A stretch of 64,000 bases of DNA from Mauremys mutica (GCF_020497125.1 NC_059079.1:15581553-15645552); one strand, 5' to 3'; counted from the first letter of the stretch, positions 24,537 through 36,605 are shown. Numbers and translations are program-made. The notes: generated by a model from the letters alone, not told the origin.

Positions 24537-26739
24537 CTTGAAAGAATGAGAAGGGGAGGGAGAGGAGAGATATTTTCATTGATAGTTCAAAGTCCAAAAA
24601 GCAGTATTGGCCTAGATTTTATTCTAACAACCACCTTATTTCCTCTATCACTCAATGGGGGAGCTCATCTAACAAGCAAGTAATAAACTGTTGCCTCTCA
24701 GATATATTCATGTAGCACATTTCACACTCTGGGAAGGTTATTTGATCCATAACGGTTATCAGCTGCTGTTTATTCTAATTGTTATGGTCAAATGTTTAGC
24801 ATCCGAGTCTCTCTCTGGGAACTGGTATCTATCAGTAACTTTGGACATCGGTGGTGCTGGTGGATTTGTTCCCAACCAACTACAGATGTAATGAATTCTG
24901 GGTAGCTTCCCCAATCAGATGAAATCTTACAAAATGTATTCCAATTAGAGTGCAAATAAAAAAATAAATATTTTCTTTAGAATGTAACTTTACCAAAAAC
25001 ATCTTGATGAGCTATTATGTAAATATCTCATTTCTATCAGCATCCTGAATAGCAAACTCACAGTGCAGAGGAGGTTACAAAGACTATTTCATGTTATGAA
25101 GCAATTGGTTGAGATGCAATAGTTAAGAGTGAGCCTACACTTCCATTTTAAGACTTATTTTCTACCTCCCTTTCCTTCAACACTTTAGCCTTTTATTGAA
25201 GGATGAGGTAGGGACCAGGGAAGAGATTTTAGGCGGGGGAGGTAGCAAGAGGTTTGGGTTGCTTACACATTTTATCTCAGTTCTGGATTCCTGGGTTCCC
25301 AACACTTGTTTTTTATTTTAAACTACAATGTTGTCATTTGTTTTATTCACTCTGATGGTATATTCTCTCAGCCTTAACTCCACCTTCATCTATGTCTGGG
25401 CATCTAGCTTCTCAGATAAAATATTAAACTTTAACATTACTTATGGAACTTTGAGTTATATTTCAGGCCTACAGCCGTTCAAAAAAATGTCCATCAACAT
25501 TATTCAACAGAAAATGGGTTTTTCAACTGAACAAAGTTTTTCATGAAAGGGTCTGCTTTCCACAGAAAAATTTTGATTTTTCGTTGGTGGAGCTGGTGTG
25601 GGGGAAGAATGCCCAAAAACCTAAATATTTTAATTTGGCTGAGCTGCCATGGTGACTCACGTGAGTTGCAGTTTGGTTAACTTTTATCCCTATTCTCCTC
25701 TGTGGGCAGGGTTCCTTGGCCAAATTACATCTCCCTTGGTGCACTCCCCCACAATGGTGGGCCTTCTCTCCAAAAGGGGAATCCATGGTACATCGTGGGA
25801 TATGTAGTCCAACCAGGGAGCCTGGCCTATAAAGGAGAATGCGAGCATGAGACACATGATCTATAAGTCCCCATAAGACTCTGTGACAGCATTTCCAAAC
25901 AGAAATAGTTCACTCTTCAGCCACAATTTTTCTGATTTTGAATTTCTTTCAACAAATTGAAATTTTCTGTGAAAAATTCCAACAGCTCTATTCAGAACTC
26001 AATACTCCAAAGTTCATTGTTCTATAGATTCCCCCAGGAAGGAAGATGGATTACATCATGTGATCTATTTTCTAACTTCACAAATGAAGTAGTGTTTTGT
26101 AGAATTACAGTAAAGGAAATCTATCTGCATGAGAACAAAGCATACAACTAACAGTCACCAAACCACTCAGTCTTGCACTCCTTACTTAGGCAAGACTCCC
26201 TTTGATATGCCAACTGGGCTCCTAGTGCAACTGCATTTACGTGTTCAAAGATAGATTTTAAAAGGGCTACGGTAAATTTCTACCATGATTTTAAAGAGGT
26301 AGCTGTGTCTATTACACAGGATTTGAGACGGTTCAATAGCAGGAGAAAATAGCTACTAGGAAGAGAGAAAACCAAAGTGTCTTTTCCCATTTTGGTCTAT
26401 AGGTAGGCTCCTGATTCTGCAAAGACTTATGCACATGCTTAGCTAGACACACATGGTAAGCAGTCTTATTAACTTCAGTGGATCTACATCTAGTGTGCAT
26501 AGTTAAGCATGTGCATAAGTCTTTTCAAGATCAGAGCCTTAGTCATTAATAACTCTGGAGTCATTTTATAGACATTTCATCCAGGAGTCAGACTCAGCCT
26601 AAGCAGAAACCTTTCCGGGAAATCTGGTAAAAAGATTGATGAAAATTAAAAATCTACTTAGTCGAGCTAAAGTAACCAATATGTGATTAATACTTTCCAA
26701 TTATATTTCAGTACAGTACATTGCTGAATTTGTTATTAC

Positions 26740-26833
26740 CTGCCCTCTTAACACTCCATCTGCAGTGTTAAATCCATCTGTTGCTGAAAATATGACTATA
26801 TCTTCAAGGGTTTCTGAATCATCATGCTGGTAC
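26740..26833 (-). pseudogene. FREM1: FREM1-like exon E12, intact
   Basis: This 94-nt exon completes the split arginine from E11 and reads YQHDDSETLEDIVIFSATDG, then NTADGVLRGQ, before the donor CAG|GTAATA. It matches FREM1 [21 protein letters not shown]. It is open and in phase on both sides. Confidence 0.87.
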
Positions 26834-27430
26834 CTTTTAACATAATTATAATGAAAAGTGATTAATTAAGTAGTGAAAATTAGAAACCTATAAATAGAAG
26901 GTGTGGGGGGGGGGAGGACTAAGGTCTATCGATGCCCACCACGTACAAATGATCCTGTGAGATGCTTCTGTTTAATCTTAGCATATTAGTCTAGAGCCTC
27001 AGCCAGCATAAAACAGCATCACTCCATTGGATTCAGTGAAGTTAGACTGATTTATGCCAGCTGAGGATCTGGATCATGATCATTCTGCAGTGGTGCAGAG
27101 GTAAGTGACAGAGATGAGTCCATGACATGAATCACAATTGTCTTCACCAGTGAATAGACAAAGAAAAAATCCCATGTGTGCATAATTGTGAAAATGTCTT
27201 GCATGACATGATATAAAAGACATTTATGTCCTCACCTCTAATAGGTGAAGAACCCAACACCCCTAGTCATGTATATTGTTGGACAGTATTCAATTTAGAT
27301 AGCCCTGTTTTCTAAATGCACTCTAAAATTAATGACAAAATGATTTTTTCCCAAAAAAAATCTATTGGAGAAACAGAACCATTGTTAATTCTTTTGAAAT
27401 GGAAACATTATTTGCAATGCAGAGATTTGT

Positions 27431-27463
27431 TTAATAAATAAATAAATAAATAAATAAATAAAT
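27431..27463 (+). repeat. (AAAT)n microsatellite
   Basis: Eight to nine units of AAAT/AATA occur just before the donor side of FREM1-like exon E11. Simple repeat only. Confidence 0.95.
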
Positions 27464-27484
27464 GGTGGAACCCAAATGCATTAC

Positions 27485-27687
27485 CTGACTTTGTAAGACT
27501 GCAAATCCTCAAGGGTAAACATATCTCCTTCCTGCATAATGAGTCCATACAGTTCAATGTGCTCATATTGAGGACATTTCTTCAGCTGGATTCGAAGATC
27601 ATCCCCGGTGTCCAAGTCTGACACCATTAGATTCTCCCCAGAGATGAAGAAACTGGCACCTTCCTCTGTTAAATGACTGGTGAAAAT
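27485..27687 (-). pseudogene. FREM1: FREM1-like exon E11 (CSPG repeat), intact
   Basis: The exon starts after TGTTTAAG| in phase 0 and ends GTCAG|GTAATG in phase 2 (203 nt). It encodes a CSPG repeat start: IFTSHLTEEGASF, NLMVSDLDTGDDLRIQL, HIELYGLIMQEGDMF and LEDLQSYKVR, aligned with the FREM1 segment from LKVTEGG to LHTLKVRY. The frame stays open upstream to another AG at 27,730-27,729, so a longer exon is possible, but the family length favours the AAG acceptor. Confidence 0.88.
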
Positions 27688-28536
27688 CTTAAACAGTGAT
27701 GAGCTCACAAAATGCACTGAGGCACTATAAGGAATAGCAAAATAATATACACGGGAAAATAATAAGTTCAACATGTCAGCAACTAACAAGTATTTCAAAG
27801 GCAGACTTTGGCATAGGAGTGTCTATATTGGATTTCCTACTGATCTGCTACCATTCTCAGTGCAGGTTCAGAGTCCGCCTCCCAGATTTCATCCACACGT
27901 CTCACCAGAAAGAAACCCACCTGCATTGCCCATGTTAACTTTCACATGGTGCTATAACACCACATAGATATGGGAAAGGTAGTACTGGTTCTGGTAATTG
28001 TTGCTGTCCTGTGACAGGGGTGGAGACAGCTTTCAATGTTGTACCCACATAGAACCATGACAGCCCATCTCTGTTTAATCAGGTAAACACCACCTGTTTT
28101 AGCAATCAGATGAGACCTATACTTTTCTTGGAGAAGCATAGTTAAATATTAAAAACCAACCAAGCAAAAAATACAAGCCATTTACCAGACAGTAGAGTAA
28201 GCGCCATAACTGAGCAGGAGGATATTGTGATCTACTACATTTCCTTGTATAGGAGAGAGGTTTGGTCAGAGTGTCTTTAACCAATCTTTTCTTCACTGCA
28301 CAAAAGCGCATCTCAGTTTGATAGAAGAGACAAGTGAACCCATATGCAGGTGATCTTATTTAACTAGATGGCTTGCCCAACCCTGCTTGGAATCTGGATC
28401 AGCACATACAGTCCCTCCTGTGCTTTCAAAGCCCCTCAAATAAGTTCTAAAACCCTCACAGAAGTACTAAACGAGTCTCCTCTTCCTTTGCAGGCAGACA
28501 GGCTCAAAACACCCAAGGATTCCAAACACAAAGAAG

Positions 28537-28789
28537 CAGGGCTGGCTCCAGCATTTTTGCCGCCCCAAGCGGGCGAAGAAGAAAAAAAAAAAAAAAGATA
28601 AAGCCGCGATTGGCGGCACTTTGGCAGCAACTCTACCGCGCTGCTTCATTCTTCGGTGGCAATTCAGTGGCTGGTCCTTCCCTCCAAGAGAGACCGAGGG
28701 ACCTGCCGCCGAAGACCTGGATGTGCTGCCCCGTTCCATTGGCCGCCCCAAGCACCTGCTTCCTGCTCAGGTGCCTGGAGCCGGCCCTG
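28537..28789. mobile_element. hAT-type MITE, 8-bp TSD CAAAGAAG
   Basis: A 253-bp element starts CAGGGCTGGCTCCAG and ends CTGGAGCCGGCCCTG. CAAAGAAG flanks it at 28,529-28,536 and 28,790-28,797. It contains a run of about 15 A near 28,590. It belongs to the same family as 51,775-51,940. Confidence 0.85.
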
Positions 28790-29184
28790 CAAAGAAGCCT
28801 CCATACACAAACCTACAGTCAAACAATGAAACAAAAACCATCAGTAACCACTAGGATGTATTCACTTTGTGTGTATGAGTAGAGGTACTGTTGACCTGTA
28901 GTGGCTCATCCATGGAGATGATAAAGTGACTTACTACTAATTTCAGCTATAGGAGTTCTCCTTACGCTCAGCGGTGGAGGCCTGTATGTTTGGAACTGAA
29001 TCACCTAAGTTCTACTCCCAGCTCCCTACGCATGTGTAATTGCATCTGCTGTCTGCAGCACGTGGATGTTTCATACCACAGAAACTCACAACCATCTCCA
29101 CAGCAAACTAACAGCAACCCAGCAAAATAAAAGACAAGGAGACAAAGCCTTTCTCAAGGAAGTAGACGGGAAGAGAGCATGTCA

Positions 29185-29479
29185 GGGCAGGTCTACACTA
29201 CGAGGGAAAATCGATATAAGATACGCAACTTCAGCTACATGAATAACGTAGCTGAAGTCGAAGTATCTTATATCGAATTACCTACCGTCCTCACGGCGCG
29301 GGATCGATGTCCGAGGCTCTCCATGTCGACTCCGCTACCGCCGTTCGGGTTGGTGGAGTTACGGAGTCGATAGGAGCGCGTTCGGGGATCGATATATCGC
29401 GTCTAGATGAGACGCGATATATTGATCCCCGAGAAATCGATTGCTACCCGCTGATACGGCGGGTAGTGAAGACGTACCC
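29185..29479. mobile_element. PIF/Harbinger-type MITE, TSD TCA
   Basis: A 295-bp element runs from GGGCAGGTCTACACTAC to GTAGTGAAGACGTACCC with TCA on both sides (29,182-29,184 and 29,480-29,482). The interior is symmetric, with ATCGATAT/ATATCGAT blocks and many CpGs, pointing to a recent insertion. The 101-residue open frame over it is not a gene. Confidence 0.82.
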
Positions 29480-30275
29480 TCAGAGAGACAAGGTCAGTGA
29501 GGAACGTGTGGTCGCAGATAACAACATCATTCATTCCTCAGGAAGGCTTTTGGGCTTGACATTCACATCAGTAGGATTCACAGGTCCCAAGAGTCCCTGT
29601 TTTAGAGCTTAACAGTACTGCCAAAATCTACTTGGCATGAGTTACCTTCTCTCCAGCCCTCTGGTGAAAAGCTTGTACTAAAAAGGTTGCAAGTCTACTC
29701 AATAGCACTATAGCTTGATGAAAGGTAGTTAGCACTTGCAGGTGAGTCATAATATTTCTGACCTGGTGCTGTGAATCAAACAGCAGGAAGAAAACCATTT
29801 TAACAACATGTTTGCTTCCATCACATTGCTCATAAAATACTGCCCACTTCAGTGAGTAAAACCATAGATAGATAATGTAAAAATGTGTAGAGCCTCTCTC
29901 TCTTCTCTTCAGACTCCAGCTAGAATAAAAAGCTTTCTCTATCTGCCTGCCTGAGAAAAGTTTGCTGCCTCTACATCCCTATAAACAAATACTGGGACAA
30001 CACAGGGGCTGCAGAAAACCACTGACTATCCACTGAGATATAAGGAAGCTTATGAAGAAAAGTAACTTTCCCTTAGGAGGAGGAGGAGGAGCTTTTCCAC
30101 TTGCTTCAATAACAGACAAAGCAACTAAGGAAGGGCTAGATATGTTTGCCCAGAGATCTTTGAGTCATAACTTAAGCTGCTAAAAGTTATGCCCTCATAC
30201 TCTATCAAAGAGGCTTTTCTAATGGACATGAACCTTCTTCTTTGCACTGTGGTGGTTTTCAGGGTTTATTGAAGG

Positions 30276-31244
30276 TGTGACAAAGTCAGTTCTGACACAG
30301 ATATAAGAGAGAGTGGTTTTGGGGTTTTTTTAAACTGGAAAAAAAACCCTTTATTTTAGTCTCTAAAACACAACATTCCCCTTCATTAAGTCAAGCGGAG
30401 TAGGTATGAACTGCCACCTCTTCATTAGAGGAAATCAGAAATGCTAGTCACATCAGGCTTGCCATTGAGCTGCAGCATTAAAATCAGCATAATCACCTTG
30501 CTTCATGCTCAGATTCCAGCACCATCAGGACATCCCCCTCACGGACAGGCCTCTTTATATTCTGGATGATGGATCTACTGGTGTCGTCCATGAATTCAAC
30601 ATGAACCTGGGTGCACTGGCCCTGCGAACCCAGCCGGCCCAGCACCTTGGTAACCTGGGCCAGTTTGAGGGGCTGTATGCGGCTCGTATCCATGACGGCT
30701 GCTCCGGTTGGTGGAAGGCAGATATATCAGCCCATGAATGGTGAAGGCCCTGTGACCTATGAGTGGAAAAAAGGTTACCTCAGGATAATCAGAGACACCT
30801 GAGTCCAGTTAAGGGCTGCCAGTGACCTTTCAAAACCACTCTTCGGGTGAGAAAGGAGGGGAGAGATATGAGGGAAGCTGCAGCAGAGGCACTGGCAGCA
30901 GGAAGGAAAGGCTTGTCCTGGTGGAAGGCTGTCTCTCCTCCCTATAGGGAAAGAAAGTTAAGAGCTGCTTGGGATAGGTCTGGTAACTAGGAGCCAGTGT
31001 AGTAAGGTAACGCCCTGAAGAGGGGGCAGGGGAAATTATTTCTGTTTGCATTGTGAGTTGGGGGGGGCTGTTTTGCTTAAGATAACTCCTTGGGGTAACC
31101 CTGTGGCCAATCATGTAAATAGGGGGAAATAAAGCCAGAGTGAGGGCGAAAAAAACCCTCCAGAGTCGGACTGATTTATTCCATCACCCCCTGCCTAAGG
31201 GAGAAATGCTGAGGCCGCTAAGGTAAAGGTGGTGTCCTGCCACA
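30276..31244. mobile_element. LTR-like sequence hosting the RPS28 retrocopy
   Basis: The stretch begins TGTGACAAAGTC and ends CCTGCCACA, the TG...CA form of an LTR, and resembles in its start the solo LTR at 39,985. A plus-strand AATAAA occurs near 31,126. Flanks do not show a clean TSD, so the borders and the LTR call are tentative. The retrocopy interrupts it. Confidence 0.4.
30306..30718 (-). pseudogene. RPS28: Ribosomal protein S28 retrocopy
   Basis: An intronless frame at 30,693-30,493 encodes 66 residues almost identical to ribosomal protein S28 of the small subunit (starts [20 protein letters not shown] and includes [12 protein letters not shown]). The normal 69-residue protein ends in RLR; here an early TGA removes the last three residues. 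Several changes are R to Q or H, as expected from CpG decay. On the minus strand an AATAAA (plus 30,350-30,355) is followed by an A-rich run (plus T7 at 30,325-30,331). CAGATATA repeats at 30,298-30,305 and 30,719-30,726 look like the target-site duplication. It is a processed copy, probably not functional. Confidence 0.9.
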
Positions 31245-32674
31245 AAGAGCATAGTTAGATAAAGGAGACTGAGATCAGAGAATGGCCCCAAGCACAAATG
31301 CATATTAGATAACTACATTCGTTTTAAAGAATAGGGGCCTGAAGTAAAAACTCAAAGAAAAAGCAGCAATGAAAGTGACTAAGATTTAATTAATTAAACT
31401 TAATGTTTATCTTCTTCTTTAACAAGCGTTTACTGTTATTTTGGGAATATTATCAGTGATCATCTTCTACTCTGAATATGATCAAAAGCTTACCAGTGAC
31501 TAGAACTGCCTGAATAGTTCAATGAATTTTGCTTCTTTCTGTTAATACTTTTGGGCAGATCAGTTTTCTCAAAAGCATCCACCTTTCATAATTACTTGCC
31601 AAACACCTCCTGCAAATAATTCTTGGTTTGTAGATTGTTCTTGAGTAGTTCACTGTTTTAAATATTCTAAATTCCAGTTGCCTTGGACAAATAGATCTCA
31701 AGGAAGGACTCAGTTATTTGATTGGAGCGCATTAACTCGTTCCAAGTGTGTACTTAAAAGTCACTTTCCACAGACATTCTCTAATCCCGACACAGAGCTG
31801 GCTGTTTTGCTGAACACTCCTGTCAGTGAACACATTTGCTAAAATATTTGTGGAAAGTACACACAACAGGAGCATGAATATAGATGGAGCAAATTCAGTG
31901 AATAATTCCAACTAATAGGACCAGAAAATGTTTAGCCTGTTCAAAAGAATGAGAGCACATTGGAAAGTCCAAGCATACAGCTTTTGGAATGACTCATTTA
32001 CCAGTTGGTACCATACCACTGTCCTGGCATATAGGGTCTTGCATTCACATCCCATTCTCATCCTTTCACTGCCTAGGCCAACAAGAGGCGGAGGAATCAC
32101 AGCAGTACTGGTCTCAGCTTAAAGGGAGACAAAATGCTTCACCATGCCTTAGCAGTCATTGCAAACTCACTAAATTGGACGAGAAGCAGTGCTCCAACAG
32201 GACTTGCTGGGTCCCACCTCTGGCTAAAAGATGTTAATACAGAATAAGCCCAATGCAGAGAGAGCAGAAACACCCTTCCCTATCATGGAGGGCTGCTGTT
32301 CTTTTTAGTCAAGAAGAAGTTATGTTGAATGGGAAAGGCTTTAAAAATGGAGCAAGGGAAGTTAGAGCTGCATGCGAACAATTATGGTAAAGCTTTAGAC
32401 TGAATGCTGGAATGACCTCAATTCATAGGAAGAAGTCAGGCAACAATTGTGTGGGGCAAAGGAATGTATCCTCATAAAATAAGCAAAAAAATAAATTGGT
32501 TGACTGGTTTGAATATTTGAAGCACCACAATCAAAAGCCAGGACACACTTGAATAATCATCCTTTTTGTCATAGATTCAAATCCCTCAACTCTCCTGTTT
32601 ACTCTAGAGCTGTACAGTGGAAAGTCATTAGGAAGGCATCATGTCGACAGATAATTAGGATACTTGATAAATAC

Positions 32675-32846
32675 CTCAGGTGCTTCATCAGCCACAGGCA
32701 TCACTGCGATGTTAAAGTTGAGTCCAGCCACTACTCCTCCCTGCTGGCCACTAACAGAAAACTCAAACTGTACAAACAGCGGGTCAGGACCACTCTCTCT
32801 CTCTCTCTGGAGGCATGTACGCCACTTTTAAATGTGTTACAGCATG
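32675..32846 (-). pseudogene. FREM1: FREM1-like exon E10, broken by a GA microsatellite
   Basis: The acceptor TTTCCCACAG| is followed by HAVTHLKVAYMPP, matching FREM1 HAVNYMKVAYMPP. Then (AG)8 on the minus strand (CT run at 32,793-32,808) shifts the frame and brings an early TGA. Downstream in the other frame homology resumes as GPDPLFVQFEFSVSGQQGG and VAGLNFNI, ending ADEAPE at donor GAG|GTATTT. The exon is 172 nt. With (AG)6 it would be 168 nt, phase 0 at both ends, and have exactly the four residues between PP and GP seen in human FREM1. This points to repeat expansion by four bases as the cause. Confidence 0.88.
32793..32808 (+). repeat. (CT)8 microsatellite inside exon E10
   Basis: Eight CT units on the plus strand, (AG)8 in the coding sense, within FREM1-like exon E10. 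The length determines the reading frame downstream (see the exon entry). Confidence 0.95.
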
Positions 32847-33566
32847 CTGTGGGAAACAGACGTGACAGTATCACATAGACGTCGCAGGTTTAATTTCCTG
32901 AGTTATGGATGAAGAACATAACACGAGATGTGGCACTGGTGAAAACCACTGCACCCTGACTCACTTGGCATATTCATCATAAATCAACCTCTTACTGTAA
33001 TCAAAATGAATGCAACCAAGCAGTTCTTCTGGCAAGATCCTCTTGATGTATATATACAGTAGAGCATTTGCATATTTTTGAAACATTATCAAGAAACCAA
33101 CCACTCAGAATCATTGGGACTTATTGCAGCCATGCTGGGCCAAACTGATCCTTGGTGTGACTCCATTGAAACGAGGGAATTTGACCCACTGCGTGATCAT
33201 AGAAACAATGAAAACATCATAATCACAAAGGAGATTTAGGTGTCCAAATCCAACTGGAAAATCTTCCCCTAATGCCTACTTTAATCAAAAGATCTGATTC
33301 GGTAAAATGAGTGCCTTTAAAAAATATTATACTCTTACTACCTGGAGTGAATTTACCCCAATATTTCTGAGTACACTGCATATAATATAGTTTAAGTAAA
33401 TACCACCAAGCTACAAAACTTTGTTTAGTAGCACCCAGTGTACCATTCATTACAGATGAAGTCCAGCCCTCTGCAGTTGGACAGCATCATGACTAGTCAC
33501 CATTTAAATCCCACTCAAAACAGCACCACATAATTTCTAGTAATATAAAATATTCCAGCTGTTTAC

Positions 33567-33657
33567 CTGAGTGAAAGATGTCAGCGTAGAAATAGCAGGA
33601 TCTTTTTTATAGCTTTTCATGCTGTCTATGAAAATTAGCTTCACCACATCATAAATT
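33567..33657 (-). pseudogene. FREM1: FREM1-like exon E9, intact
   Basis: The 91-nt exon sits between CTCTTACAG| and ACTCAG|GTAAAC. After completing a split glycine codon it encodes KLIFIDSMKSYKKDPA and LTSFTQ, matching FREM1 KLFMVDSIPKVVKNPT...LRSFTQ. The phase 2 intron from E8 closes perfectly and the exon ends in phase 0. It lies only 71 bases after E8. Confidence 0.92.
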
Positions 33658-33728
33658 CTGTAAGAGGGGGAAAATGTTAGATCTTTTCTCAATTGGCTTA
33701 TAATTTAGCCCAACAGTTTCATACATAC

Positions 33729-33925
33729 CCAGGAGAAGAGGGAGAGAAACATGATTTAGTAACCATGTACATAAGCTGATTCTCTGGGGACTTGGTGTCT
33801 GTAAAGTGGAGGCGATTCTTTGTGATGTGCGCAATCTCAGTTTCTTTGACAACAGGTTGACTTGTAGTCCCAGGAACTTCCTCTAGCAACTGGTCTTTCA
33901 CCAGCATAACATGAATCATTACCGT
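33729..33925 (-). pseudogene. FREM1: FREM1-like exon E8 (CSPG repeat), intact
   Basis: The 197-nt exon starts after TTTTGTAG| and ends GG|GTATGTA. It encodes DQLLEEVPG, QPVVKETEIAHITKNRLHF and NQLMYMVT, a close match to the FREM1 stretch with VVKETEVAYITKKQLHF. Start phase 0 and end phase 2 are exact. No lesion. This is one of the clearest pieces of evidence for FREM1 rather than another family member. Confidence 0.92.
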
Positions 33926-34227
33926 CTACAAAAGAATTGAAAAATTTGGGGACATAGACCATGAAATCTGATCATCAGCAGCTAGAGAATTCTGCTCTGC
34001 TGCTAACAGTAAAACATGTTTGGAAATGAAAAATACAATTTTCCATTTATCTTGTGCTTTCCAATACCTTGATATTTCTATTCATTTATTTTATTTGTGC
34101 AGTCCTTCCAAAGGAAACATGGGAGGGAACGAATAGCTAAATCTTTAATTGTGCTCCTGATCTTTTTAATTCTGGTGCAAATCAGGAGTAATTCCACTGA
34201 TTTCACTGCAGTAAAACTAATTTTCCA

Positions 34228-34501
34228 CAAGTATGAGATGAGAATAGGCTCATGAAGTACGTTAGCTTTTAGCAAGACGTTTGTTACAAACGTCCCATCA
34301 TCCACATAGTTCCTTGCTATGCAATATTATATCTTCTGGGCTTTCCCCCCGCCCTTTCCAACAAGACCCTTTCCGTTCACTTCAATACGTTTTAGACTAG
34401 GCCCAAAGTAGTAAAATGATAATGTTTTCCAGAGATACACTGTATTGTAATAATACTTACTGACTCTGACTGACAATTTGGAAACCATGAAGATCTGCAC
34501 A
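34228..34501 (-). pseudogene. Doubtful FREM1-like exon remnants E7a/E7b
   Basis: Two short pieces lie where the end of the E6 CSPG repeat is expected. At 34,501-34,461, between a good acceptor (CATTTGCAG|) and a good donor (GTCA|GTAAGTA), one frame reads CADLHGFQIV, comparable with FREM1 VADLQAGVV. At about 34,316-34,228 a frame reads NYVDDGTFVTNVLLK, comparable with the YHHDDSDSTKDFVV segment. The frame of the first piece does not fit the phase left by E6. If real, both are decayed; they may be chance. Confidence 0.3.
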
Positions 34502-36135
34502 CTGCAAATGGACAAGACAGCATGCATCTAGGAATCACTCGAACTCAAAGAACTGTTGTTGTTTTTTTTAACAGCATTAATAGCGCCTCAAATATTTTAA
34601 AACAGGTTCATGATTGTTAAACAGGCCCTTATTAGAGCAAAAAGATACTTCAACTATTACTGGACAAATCCATTTGCTTATCTGAAGTTTCCCAAAAATG
34701 AAGTATTAAAACCATAATAGTGTCCCTCCTCTCCCTGCCACACACACAGAACACTAACAAAATAAATGCTCTGAAGTCACTATGAACAATAATCTCCCAG
34801 GAATCATTTTCCCTTATTCTCTTTTTCCTCCGGAACTCCTCTGAAATGCTGCCTTGTCTGGTTTGGTCATCCATCTATTTTATATTTTAAACTCCTAGGA
34901 CGGGGGGAGGATCTCGCATCAGACTGAGGGCCCTTCAAAACAACTGGAAACCTAGCAGATCCAACCCACGTATAGGGGAATCTTTAGGCAGAATACAGCC
35001 ACTGCAGCAGCTCCTAGCTTCCATTGCAAAGGGTATTTCAGAGAGAAAGGGCATATGGTTGAGTATTCTTATTCCCCAGAAATTCCCAGCTGCTGAAACA
35101 GCCACCTGGAGTCTGTGGGAAACAGTGTAATAAAAAGCAGCCTGAAAAGTACTGAGGTAACACTAAAGGAGTGAAAGTTGGCAACACTAATATCACAACA
35201 ACAGAAGCAGAATAAAGGAAGGGGTATGTGTTCAGAGTAGCTCTGGTTGAAAATTTTCAAACAAAACAATAATGTTAAGCAAGCCAGAGAGACTGCAGTG
35301 CATCATGGGAAATGTAATATGGCTCAGGCAGAAACTGAAATTAACATCAATAAGGAACTAAATGTTTCATTTTGGGTCAACAAGCAGAAATGAAATATTT
35401 TGATTTGTGAATGTTAAAACATTGTGTTTCAATGGGAAGTTTCATTCTGAACCATAATTTTTCAAAACTTTTCATTGCACAATTTTTTTAATGTTTTGAT
35501 TTTTTGATCTAATTGAATATCAACACAAGGGATGAAATATCAGAATTTCCCATGGGACAGAAATTCCATGTTTCAATCAGCTCTACTCAAGAGACATGTG
35601 TGTCTAGAAATGCACTACGGGCATATGTTTGAAAAGGTTCTGTGAATTTAATGATGGATGTCTGGAAGCAAGTAACTGAAGCTTCAGGAGAGGCTGCATA
35701 TGCATTGCTAACATCAGTTCTTCACAGTGAGATTACTGGGGAACCCGTGTTGCAAAGTTTGAATTAGAATCCCAAATCTGAACTTTCTCAAATTTCAGGG
35801 ATGTTCGGATCAGTAGTTCCAATTCAGGTGCATCTCTAAAATGAGTCCGTGTTTAAGAGTTTCAGAGAGCTGGAGGGATAGCTGAATCAAATCGTAATCA
35901 CAAATCTTACAGATTCTTACAGTTTCAGGGAACTTTAGCTATTTTATCCAGAACATGTGAAAAAGAAACAAAATATCAAACCTGGCCCAAGGAAGCGGTT
36001 GGGGTATAGGAGGGTTGGTATTTTGTTCTGGGAAGCTCACTGTGAAAAGCAAAGTTAAGCAACCTGTTCAAAATTGAATAATCAATTCATCAAGACAGTT
36101 CACACACCTTCATGCCTGTCTGTGATACAGTGTAC

Positions 36136-36267
36136 CTCGAACTGTGATCCATCCATGCTGTGGTTCTTCCACCACCACCAGCTGAACAGCATCAAGTTTA
36201 TCATTGCCCACAGTCTGAAGGGTACCCCAGGTAACTGGATGTGACTGAACTTCCAGTAAGTCAAGCC
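36136..36267 (-). pseudogene. FREM1: FREM1-like exon E6 (CSPG repeat), intact
   Basis: This 132-nt exon has acceptor TTATAG| and donor CGAG|GTACAC. It encodes GLDLLEVQSHPVTW and, further on, EEPQHGWITVRG, aligning without gaps to the FREM1 stretch from GLNLLEGQ to LQHGWLTLRG, part of a CSPG repeat. Phase 1 at both ends fits family structure. No stop or shift is present. A strong poly-pyrimidine tract is lacking, but the AG and position are convincing. Confidence 0.85.
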
Positions 36268-36605
36268 CTATAATGCACACATATAAGCATAACAGTTTAA
36301 GGATCGATCATAAGGATTTGGAAGACAGTTATTCAAATATTATTCAGCAGGTGGTACAGCAAAATTACTGGGGGCTAAATCCTCCCTCTTGGACCCAGCT
36401 TAAACAGCTGGGCTTGGTGAAGGGAGATTCTATGGGATTGTAAAGAGAGGAAAGAGTCATTTCCCCAAGTTGCTGTGCAGATCTGCTGAGACTGCAGTAA
36501 TCACCCTGTGCCTCATGCCCAGAGTGAACAGATGGTGGGTCTACTTCACCAACACCACACTGCACAAGGACACAGAAGGAACTTTTTCAGAGTCATGAGC
36601 TGCAG

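Noticed and set aside
27431..27463. Regular short repeat as a possible CRISPR-like array
   Set aside because: It is an uninterrupted tetranucleotide microsatellite with no spacers, in a vertebrate genome.
35969..36042. Possible minus-strand exon after CTTTTCACAG reading SFPEQNTNPPIPQPLP
   Set aside because: Only a faint Pro-rich resemblance to the FREM1 segment before E8, a weak GTTTGA donor, and a position that leaves the rest of that segment unexplained.
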